A stretch of 7,447 nucleotides of DNA from the NCBI GenBank assembly GCA_021798395.1, contig JAJZHS010000118.1, positions 1-7,447 of the forward strand, written 5' to 3'. This DNA is from Pseudomonadota bacterium. Lineage in GTDB: Bacteria > Pseudomonadota > Gammaproteobacteria > Burkholderiales > Burkholderiaceae_C. The position numbers were made by a program, and so were the translations under genes. The notes under the pieces were generated by a model. The model saw nothing but the letters and a program-made list of their open reading frames with translations. It was not told where the DNA came from and searched no databases. Shown here piece by piece: positions 1 to 5,818 of this stretch (position 1 is the stretch's first letter; the number at the start of each line of letters is the position of its first letter).

Positions 1-1
1 C

Positions 2-649
2 GGTGAATACCTGCGTCAGGGTCTGACCGAGGCCGGCTTTGTTGTTGACTGGGCGCGCGACGGCCTCGACGGGCACCACCTGGCAATGACGGCCGAGCAC
101 GACCTGATCATCCTCGACGTGATGCTCCCGGACGTCGACGGCTGGCGCATCGTGCGCGCGCTGCGCGAAGCGGGCAAGACCACCCCGGTGCTGTTCCTCA
201 GCGCGCGGGGCATGGTCGAGGACCGCGTCAAGGGTCTCGAGCTCGGCGCCGACGACTACCTGGTCAAGCCTTTTGCCTTCACCGAGCTGCTCGCGCGCGT
301 GCACACATTGCTGCGCCGCGGGCGCAGTGCGCCGCAGCTCGAGTCGCTGCAGGTCGCCGATCTGGTGCTCGACGTCGTTCGCCGTCGCGTCAGCCGCGGC
401 GGCCAGCGCATTGCGCTGACCGGCAAGGAGTTCGCGCTGCTCGAGCTTCTGATGCGCCGGCGCGGCGAAGTGCTGCCGCGCTCGCTGATCGCCTCGCAGG
501 TCTGGGACATGAACTTCGACAGCGACACCAACGTCATCGACGTCGCGATCCGGCGCTTGCGCGCCAAGGTCGATGACGGTTACGCGCCGAAGCTGATCCA
601 GACCGTGCGTGGCATGGGTTACCTGCTCGATCTGCCCAATGCGAGCTGA
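2..649 (+). CDS. Heavy-metal response regulator, OmpR/CusR-CopR type (5' partial)
   Basis: DNA-binding response regulator that should receive phosphate from the sensor kinase directly downstream and activate metal-resistance promoters. The reading frame is open from base 2. The first visible residues (GEYLRQGLTEAGF) match the region just after the acidic pocket of the receiver domain, so only about a dozen N-terminal residues lie outside the window. The phospho-acceptor Asp is in LIILDVMLP (codon 116-118). The switch residue is in LFLSARG, and the conserved Lys is in DDYLVKPF. A winged-helix output domain follows, from IALTGKEFALLELL to TVRGMGYLLD. The segment VWDMNFDSDTNVIDVAIRRLRAK is typical of the CzcR/SilR/CopR heavy-metal subfamily. 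The nearby copper-ATPase remnants favour copper as the signal, but the sequence does not prove the metal, so no symbol is given. It overlaps the kinase start by 11 bases. Confidence 0.95.
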   Translation, partial: GEYLRQGLTEAGFVVDWARDGLDGHHLAMTAEHDLIILDVMLPDVDGWRIVRALREAGKTTPVLFLSARGMVEDRVKGLELGADDYLVKPFAFTELLARVHTLLRRGRSAPQLESLQVADLVLDVVRRRVSRGGQRIALTGKEFALLELLMRRRGEVLPRSLIASQVWDMNFDSDTNVIDVAIRRLRAKVDDGYAPKLIQTVRGMGYLLDLPNAS

Positions 650-2018
650 CGCGGCGCGCCGCCCGATTTCGCTGGCGCTGCGCGTCACGGTGCTGGTCGG
701 GTTGTCGACCACGCTGCTGCTGCTGGCGTTCGCCTGGGGCGTCGAGCGCTCGATCGAGCTGCACTTCGCGCGCATGGACCTCGATTCGCTGGCGTCGACC
801 TGGCGTGAGGCCGACGCCGCGCTGGCGTCGCACGACGCCGCGCAGCGCCTGCAACGGCTGCGCGAAGCCGTCGGCGAGCGGCGCGATGTCGTGCTGCGCG
901 TGCGCGACGCCGACGGTCGGTTGCTGTTCGCCTCGGGCAGCCCGGCGCCGCCGGGGGCCGGCGTGGGCGCCGAGCGCGCCCCCGAGCTCGATGCGCTGCG
1001 GCTTTGGCAGGCCGACGGGCACCGTTGGCGCGGCGTCGTGCTGCGCGGGCCCGGCGGTGAGCGCGTCGTGCTCGCGCGTGCCATCGACTTCCACCTGCGC
1101 TATCTCGAGCGCCTGCGCAGCGCGCTATGGGCCGGGACCTTGCTGGCCAGCCTGATCAGCGTGCTGCTGGCGCGGCTGGCCGTGCAGCAGGGCAACGCGC
1201 CGCTGCGCCGGATCAGCGCGCGCATGCGTGACATCGGCAGCGAGCACCTTGACGCACGCATCGACCCGGCCCAGGTTCCGGTCGAGCTCGCCGGCCTGGT
1301 CGCCGCGTTCAACGCGATGCTCGAGCGCATCGAGCGTGGCTATGAGCGGCTGCGCGGCGTGTCGGTCGACATCGCGCACGAGCTACGCACGCCGGTGACC
1401 AATCTGCGCACGCAGACGCAGGTGGCACTGAGCCGAGCGCGCGAGGTCGATGCCTACCGCGAAGTGCTGTACTCGAGCCTGGAGGAGTACGAGCGCATGA
1501 GCGCGATGATTTCCGACATGCTGTTTCTGGCGCAGACCGAACACGCCCAGCCGGCGCACGACGACGTCGATCTTGCGGTCGAAGTCCTCGCGCTGTTCGA
1601 GTATTTCGAGGCATGGGCCGAAGAACAGGGGGTCGAATTGCGCTTGCGCGGCGGCGCGCGCGTCCATGGCGATGGCTCGATGCTGCGCCGCGCGCTGAGC
1701 AACCTGCTGCGCAACGCGGTGCACCACAGCGCGCGTGGCGGCGCCGTCGACGTGACGCTGGCGGCCGACGCGCAGCGCGTGCGCGTCGAAGTCTGCAACG
1801 CCGGCGCGGCGATCGCGCCTGAACACCTGACGCACCTGTTCGAGCGCTTCTACCGCGCCGACCCCTCGCGCCGGCGCAATGGCGAAGGCGCCGGGCTCGG
1901 GCTGGCCATCGTCAAGTCCATCGTCGAGATGCATCGCGGGTCGGTCGCGGTGCGCTGCGCCGATGGCCGCACCTGCTTCAGCATCGAACTGCCGGCGCCG
2001 CGGCGCGCCGAAGCTTGA
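639..2018 (+). CDS. Heavy-metal sensor histidine kinase, CusS/CopS type
   Basis: Membrane sensor kinase of 459 residues, partner of the preceding regulator. I chose ATG 639, which overlaps the regulator stop by 11 bases. The GTG at 609 would add ten residues that look like out-of-frame regulator sequence. Order of parts: a first membrane helix at about residues 16-35 after a short basic N-terminus, then a periplasmic sensor region of about 125 residues. Next come a second helix at about 161-182 and a HAMP linker at about 186-240. The H-box is SVDIAHELRTPVTNL with phospho-accepting His247, and the N-box contains Asn359 (LLRNAVHHS). The catalytic domain ends with LFERFYRADPSRR and the G2 box GAGLGLAIVKS near 417. 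The G1 position reads VCNAGAAI, with Asn where many kinases have Asp; this is common in the CusS group. All catalytic boxes are present, so the gene looks functional. The sensed metal is unproven. Confidence 0.94.
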   Translation: MRADAARRPISLALRVTVLVGLSTTLLLLAFAWGVERSIELHFARMDLDSLASTWREADAALASHDAAQRLQRLREAVGERRDVVLRVRDADGRLLFASGSPAPPGAGVGAERAPELDALRLWQADGHRWRGVVLRGPGGERVVLARAIDFHLRYLERLRSALWAGTLLASLISVLLARLAVQQGNAPLRRISARMRDIGSEHLDARIDPAQVPVELAGLVAAFNAMLERIERGYERLRGVSVDIAHELRTPVTNLRTQTQVALSRAREVDAYREVLYSSLEEYERMSAMISDMLFLAQTEHAQPAHDDVDLAVEVLALFEYFEAWAEEQGVELRLRGGARVHGDGSMLRRALSNLLRNAVHHSARGGAVDVTLAADAQRVRVEVCNAGAAIAPEHLTHLFERFYRADPSRRRNGEGAGLGLAIVKSIVEMHRGSVAVRCADGRTCFSIELPAPRRAEA

Positions 2019-2042
2019 GCTCGAGCCGGGGTCCGCTTTCTC

Positions 2043-2058
2043 GGGGCGTCTTCGCCCC
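2043..2058. terminator. Possible hairpin terminator between convergent units
   Basis: A perfect 6-bp stem GGGGCG/CGCCCC with loop TCTT lies 25 bases after the kinase stop and 22 bases beyond the end of the opposing minus-strand remnant. There is no T-tract on either side, so it is either a weak terminator or a chance GC hairpin. Position between two convergent transcription units is the main argument for it. Confidence 0.35.
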
Positions 2059-2079
2059 TGAACATCGTCTGGCCACGGC

Positions 2080-2640
2080 TCACGCCGCGGGGCGTGCGAT
2101 CACGGTAGCCGGCGGCAGGAAGGTGCCGCTGTCGTCGCACGCCTGCAGGTGCACGCGCAGTTGTACGCCTGGGGTCAGGTGCAGGCCGGGCAGCGCGATG
2201 CGCGTGCCGTTCTCATAGACGCGCACGGTCTTGTGCTGCAGGCGCAGGCAGATGTCGCGCCCCGCAGGGTAGGCGGGCGCCAGCGGCAGCGGGCTGCCGC
2301 CGCGCAGCGCGCTGATCGTGACCGGGATCAGGTACGACAGCGGCGCGGGGCTGGCATAGACGTTCCAGTGCGGCGCCAGTTGCAGGACGACGACGGTGCC
2401 GTCGGCATCGCGCACCCATCGCGCCGCGGCCACCGTGCTCGAATCGCGCAACGCCGCGGTGGCGGCGGGCGTGTCGGCGGGGTGCGGGCGGGTCAAGTTG
2501 GCGCGAAATGCGATGATGCGGCCCTCGCGCAGCGCCTGCGCGACGCGCGGGTCGGCGTAGACCGTCTGCTCAAGCACGCGGCAGTTCAGGCACCAGGCGG
2601 CCGTGTACTCGACCAGCGCCGCCCGCGCGTCCGCCTCGCG
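2080..2640 (-). pseudogene. Remnant of thioredoxin/DsbD-like thiol-disulfide protein
   Basis: On the minus strand the frame reads LVEYTAAWCLNCRVLEQTV at about 2562-2610. This is a thioredoxin-fold active site with CxxC (CLNC), as in the C-terminal domain of DsbD and related periplasmic thiol reductases. After about 50 residues it passes without a stop into a beta-domain like the DsbD N-terminal type (LAPHWNVYASPAPLSYLIP, then QACDDSGTFLPPATV), ending at TGA 2082-2080. The thioredoxin part is too short, and the membrane domain expected in DsbD is absent. I therefore read this as two pieces joined by a deletion near 2450-2490. The beta-domain motif usually has a second Cys before LPP; here Phe stands there. 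No start codon or ribosome site belongs to it: the frame continues upstream into unrelated sequence. Proteins of this type often accompany copper-resistance genes. Boundaries are approximate. Confidence 0.6.
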
Positions 2641-2642
2641 GG

Positions 2643-2878
2643 TCAGGCGCCAAGCACGGTCGCCGTGACCCAATGCTGCGCGAAACCGGTCAGTGTGACC
2701 CGTTCGCCCGGTTTCAGGCAGGGGTGTTGCATCATCGCGTGGGTATGCAGCACCGTGATGCGGGCCCCGTTGTCCAGAGCGATGACGTTGTGGCAGTGGC
2801 TCAGGCCCTGTGCGTCGGGATCGCAGGTGGTGTCGCTGGTGACGGTGCCGCTGAGCTTGGCCCCGCGCACCGACCATG
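2643..2878 (-). pseudogene. Fragment of a small Cys/His-rich protein of unknown family
   Basis: A distinct minus-strand frame, shifted relative to the pieces on both sides, reads from about VRGAKLSGTVTSDTTC through GLSHCHNVIALDNGARITV, HTHAMMQHPCLKPGERVTL and FAQHWVTATVLGA to TGA 2645-2643. The stretch has good high-GC codon usage and a beta-strand-like pattern. It has three Cys and five or more His in about 75 residues (C, then HCHN, then HTHAMMQHPC), which suggests metal or redox binding. I do not recognise the family. The 3' end looks natural because its stop is directly followed by the start of the thioredoxin-like piece. The 5' end is lost in the junction with the ATPase fragment near 2870-2878, where no start codon with a ribosome site is visible. 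Function is inferred only from composition and metal-resistance context. Confidence 0.45.
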
Positions 2879-3585
2879 CCCTTGACGCCCTTGCCCGCAA
2901 CGGCGGCGAACGTGCTCGGCGACACCAACGCCAGCCCCCGATCCAACGCGCCCCGCACGATGGCCGCCGCCAGCGGACGCTCGCTGCCGCGCTCCAGGCT
3001 GGCCGCGATGCGCAGCACGTCCTCCGGCTTGAAGCCGGGCGCGGGGATCACCTCCTGCAGACTGGGGCGCCCTTCGCTCAGGGTTCCGGTCTTGTCGACC
3101 ACCAGGGTATCAACCCGGCGCCGGCCCGAACACGGCCCAGGCCACGAACGTGATCGGCGCGGCGATCACGACGATGGGAACGAACCAGGCCGCGGCAACG
3201 TCGGCCAGGCGCTGGATCGGCGCGCGGCTGCGCGAGGCCTCCGACACCATGCGTACGATCTGGGACAGCAGGGTGTCGGCTCCGACCCGGCCAGCCTCGA
3301 TGACCAGGGAGCCGCTGCCGTTGACCGTGGCGCCGACCACTTTGCCGCCGCGGGCCTTTTCCACCGGGATCGGCTCGCCGGTGATCATCGACTCGTCGAT
3401 CGCGGACAGTCCGTCGAGCACGACGCCGTCGACCGGAACCTTCTCCCCAGGGCGCACCCGCAAGCGGTCGCCGACCTGCACCTGTTCGAGCGGGACGTCG
3501 GATTCAGAGCCGTCGGCGGCGATGCGCCGCGCCATCTTCGGCGCCATGCCGAGCAAGGCGCGGATCGCGCTGTTGGTGCTCGACC
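2876..3585 (-). pseudogene. copA: Decayed copper-translocating P1B-type ATPase (CopA-like)
   Basis: Two frames on the minus strand together make a truncated Cu+ ATPase. The first, about 3585-3113, starts abruptly at STNSAIRALLGMAPKMARRI and contains the actuator domain (PGEKVPVDGVV, DESMITGEPIPVEK). It then enters a membrane helix (WFVPIVVIAAPITFVAWAVFG) and stops at TGA 3112-3110. The second, about 3120-2876, resumes in another frame at RRVDTLVVDKTGTLSEG, the phosphorylation site, and breaks off in the nucleotide-binding domain at AGKGVKGMV. The roughly 60 residues expected between them, including the CPC membrane motif, are missing. The N-terminal metal-binding and early membrane segments are missing too, as is everything after the start of the N-domain. 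The HP motif of the N-domain reads SERPLAAAI (codon 2979-2977), with Arg for the usual His. Copper ion export from the cytoplasm was the ancestral role; this copy cannot pump. Confidence 0.85.
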
Positions 3586-3680
3586 TGACCGAAGTGGGTC
3601 GAGAGCGGCAGGTCGCGGACGAAGGAAGCTGACGCTCGCGAGTTGACGCTGCGAGCGGCCGCTGGAAGTAGCTCAGCAGT

Positions 3681-3708
3681 CACTGAGGTCGCTAGTTGTG
3701 ACCTCGTG
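3681..3708. repeat. Imperfect inverted repeat (stem-loop)
   Basis: GAGGTC (3685-3690) pairs with GACCTC (3700-3705) around a 9-base loop. With T3684 bulged out, CAC (3681-3683) also pairs with GTG (3706-3708), giving nine base pairs. It could be a remnant of an intergenic repeat or an operator; there is no T-tract. Confidence 0.4.
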
Positions 3709-3793
3709 CGGCGACAGAAAGGGCTTGGCTTGCGGTCGTCCACACCGTTGCATGCTGTGTGCAAACGCGAGCAGCTGTGATGTAATTGGAGCG

Positions 3794-3811
3794 AGGAGAT
3801 GACGTTCTCCT
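3794..3811. repeat. Short palindrome, operator-like
   Basis: AGGAGA, six bases (TGACGT), then TCTCCT: perfect 6-bp arms. The size fits a dimeric regulator site, but it lies nearly 400 bases upstream of the next gene, so any role is speculative. Confidence 0.25.
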
Positions 3812-3887
3812 TAACCAACCGCCTCCCGGCTGATGACGTCTACCCGGATGCTTTGCATGGATGCAGGGCAGGTCGAGTAGTTTGTCC

Positions 3888-3943
3888 GTCCACGGAAGGT
3901 GTGATCGGTGCGTAACGAAGTAGAGCGTGGACCTTTTTGTTTT
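3888..3943 (+). terminator. Possible intrinsic terminator with long loop
   Basis: GTCCACG (3888-3894) and CGTGGAC (3926-3932) form a perfect 7-bp stem with a 31-base loop. It is followed at once by a T-rich tract (CTTTTTGTTTTT, 3933-3944). The T-tract is exceptional in this GC-rich window. The long loop makes this weaker than a standard terminator. If real, it ends a plus-strand transcript from the spacer, since no plus-strand gene lies just upstream. Confidence 0.35.
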
Positions 3944-4174
3944 TCGGCTCATTCGCCAAGGCACCAAAGCTGTCGTGTCCTAGGCGGGAGTACGAGCCGG
4001 ATTATTCGAATCGGAGCGTCTGCGGATGCCTGCGCAGCGGGCACTGCCGTTGCCATCGGCGTGGGACGAAAAAGATGCGAGGCGTTCCTGCGCAGGGATC
4101 GTCTGGCGAAACCTGATCGCCGGCTGCGGAGCGTTTCCGAGTTCGAAGACGCCGTCGCGTTCCACAGTCCCTGC

Positions 4175-4180
4175 AGGTGA
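4175..4180 (+). promoter_or_regulatory. Ribosome binding site of the first MutS-like gene
   Basis: AGGTGA lies 5 bases before ATG 4186 and overlaps the alternative GTG at 4177. That GTG has no Shine-Dalgarno sequence of its own at proper distance, so the site favours ATG 4186 as the start. Confidence 0.55.
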
Positions 4181-4185
4181 GCACC

Positions 4186-5818
4186 ATGCAAGGCGACGGG
4201 GCACCTTCAGTCCAACCCACCGATGCATTCTGCAGCCTGTTGTTCGTCTCGGTGCGGGATGAGGCGGCGCCACGCGCTGGTCAGGAAGAGCCCATTCGTG
4301 ACTTGTTCATCGATCGGATTTTCGATGCGGCCTACGGCGGTGTGGAGCCGCGCAAGCCGACAGCCTATAGCTATGGGCGCGAGGAGGCCGACGCGCGGTG
4401 GCGCGGCGAGGTCTTCGCCTGGCTGAGGCAGGCATTCGCCGACCCGCCGCCCGATGCGCAGACCGCGCGGCGGCGCCAGGAGGTTGCGGCCGATCTCGGC
4501 CGCGACGATCTGGCCGGGGCCATGCGCGATTTCCAGCTGGCGATGGTGTCGATGCGCGAACACCTGCTCCGCGCCGAACGCGCTTCGAGCACCGTCGAAG
4601 CACGGGGCTGGCTCATCGATGCGGTGCGGATCTACTGCGACGCGCTGCACGCGCTCGCCACCGCGCTGGCCGCTGCCGGCCCGCTCTCGGCGATTCTGCG
4701 GAGTTTGCTCGCCAATTTGCAAGCGTATCTGGGCAATGCGGCGCATGCCGAACTCGTCGCGGCGGCGACGGCGCTGCGCAAAGAGCTCGATCGGGTGCGC
4801 TATGCGGTGCGCATCGAAGGCGATCAGGTGACCTTGCTGGGAGATCCGCAGGCGGAGGATTTCAGCGCGGTGGTGGCGAGGACCTTCGCGCGTTTTCGCC
4901 AGGGAGAGGTCCGTGACCATCGAGCAAAGCTCGAAGCCCCGGCGGGCATGAATCACATCGAGGCACAGATCATCGAGCGCGTCACGTTGCTGCACCCCCG
5001 CGCTGTTCGCCCGGCTCGAGCAGTTCGCGCAACGGTACGCAAGTTTTGCCGATGCGCGCTGGCTGAGGCTGGATCGCGAACTGGTGTTCTACCTGTCGTG
5101 GTGGGCCTTCCTGCGCCGCATGCGCGCCGCCGGCGTCGAAAGCTGCCTGCCCGAGCTGGCCGACGACGGTGACGTCGAAGTCATCGACGCGGCCGACCTG
5201 GCGCTGGCCGCACAAGCCGCGAAGGCGCCGAGCGCGGTCGTATGCAACGACTTCGCATTGCACGATGCCGAACGCATGCTCGTGGTCACTGGTCCCAACC
5301 ACGGCGGCAAGACGACGCTGGCGCGTACTTTCGGTCAGTTGCATCACATCGCCGCGCTCGGGCTGCCTGTGGGAGCGCGCAGCGCGCGAGTCGTTTTCCC
5401 CGACCGCATCCTGACGCATTTCGAACGTGCCGAGAACATCGACAATCAACGCGGCAAGTTGCAGGACGATCTGGTGCGCATGCGTGCGATCGTCGAGGCG
5501 GCGACGGCGCGCAGTTTGGTCGTGATGAACGAGGTGTTCTCGTCGACCTCGCTTGACGACGCGGTCTGGCTCGGACAGCGCATGATGGTCCGGCTGCGCG
5601 ACATTGGCTGCCGGTGCATCTTCGTGACCTTCCTCGACGAGCTCGCGGGTTTCGATGCCCACACCGTCAGCCTGGTCGCACAGGTCGACGTTGCAGACCC
5701 GACGGTGCGCACGTTCAAGGTCGTTCGCCGCGACGCCGACGGCAAGGCTTACGCGCGCGCGCTGGCCCAGAGATACCGGGTGACGCGAGAGGCGCTGCGG
5801 GAAAGGATCGCACGATGA
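4186..5818 (+). CDS. MutS-like ATPase A, short MutS-family protein, frameshifted in a C5 run
   Basis: Without the frame change the product would be 543 residues, against about 850 for canonical MutS. It lacks the N-terminal mismatch-recognition and connector domains. The helical lever/clamp-like part covers about residues 30-360 (REEADARWRGEVF, FARFRQGEVRDHR, GMNHIEAQIIERVTLLHP). The ATPase part has Walker A TGPNHGGKTT (bases 5288-5317, about residue 368) and the segment RGKLQDDLVRM. Walker B is SLVVMNEVFSST, with Asn-Glu (5528-5533) where MutS has Asp-Glu. It ends with FVTFLDEL and a C-terminal RTFKVVRRDADGKAYA segment. The frame is intact to about 5000 and then continues one frame over: deleting one C from CCCCC (4995-4999) restores LHPALFARLEQF. 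No second gene start is convincing at the break. The last codon overlaps the next gene as ATGA. Role unknown; the ATPase family is sure, mismatch repair is not implied. Confidence 0.85.
4995..4999 (+). other. Frameshift site (C5 run) in MutS-like gene A
   Basis: The upstream frame reads TLLHPRAVRPARA, with loss of family resemblance after HP. The next frame picks up as PALFARLEQFAQRYASFADARWLRLD and stays coding to 5818. One extra C in this run explains the change exactly. It may be a sequencing error, a true mutation or slippage. Confidence 0.8.

Larger units (their letters stand above)
3586..4174. other. Gene-free spacer of lower GC content with several inverted repeats
   Basis: I see no convincing gene on either strand. 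Open frames exist but have no third-position G/C bias, no recognisable motif and no good ribosome site. By hand count 3841-3960 is about 53% GC, well below the flanking genes. The stretch contains a stem-loop at 3681-3708, a short palindrome at 3794-3811 and a long-loop hairpin with T-tract at 3888-3943. The near-direct repeat TGACGCT occurs at 3630-3636 and 3644-3650. The left edge is where the ATPase fragment loses its homology. The spacer must hold the promoter of the MutS-like genes, but no clear -35/-10 pair can be named. Confidence 0.6.

Noticed and set aside
609..641. GTG 609 as start of the sensor kinase
   Set aside because: The ten extra residues are regulator codons read in another frame. 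ATG 639 gives a typical short overlap and a normal N-terminus before the first membrane helix.
2640..2876. His/Arg/Gln-rich stretch as a metal-binding domain
   Set aside because: It appears only in the frame joining the ATPase and thioredoxin scraps. The frame with proper coding character here is the Cys/His-rich one ending at 2643.
2149..3153. Plus-strand open frame of 334 codons opposite the gene remnants
   Set aside because: No recognisable motif; Arg/Gln/Ala-rich composition typical of antisense frames. The minus strand holds the recognisable CopA and thioredoxin motifs.
3908..4180. Plus-strand open frame of 90 codons ending just before MutS-like gene A
   Set aside because: The first half has mixed third-position bases unlike real genes here, there is no motif and no ribosome site before GTG 3908. 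Its closeness to gene A is the only argument for it.
4177..4185. GTG 4177 as start of MutS-like gene A
   Set aside because: It overlaps the AGGTGA ribosome site that is correctly spaced for ATG 4186.
4186..5818. Calling the pair mutS mismatch-repair genes
   Set aside because: Both proteins are about 300 residues shorter than MutS, lack the recognition domain and have altered Walker B motifs, so a repair role cannot be assumed.
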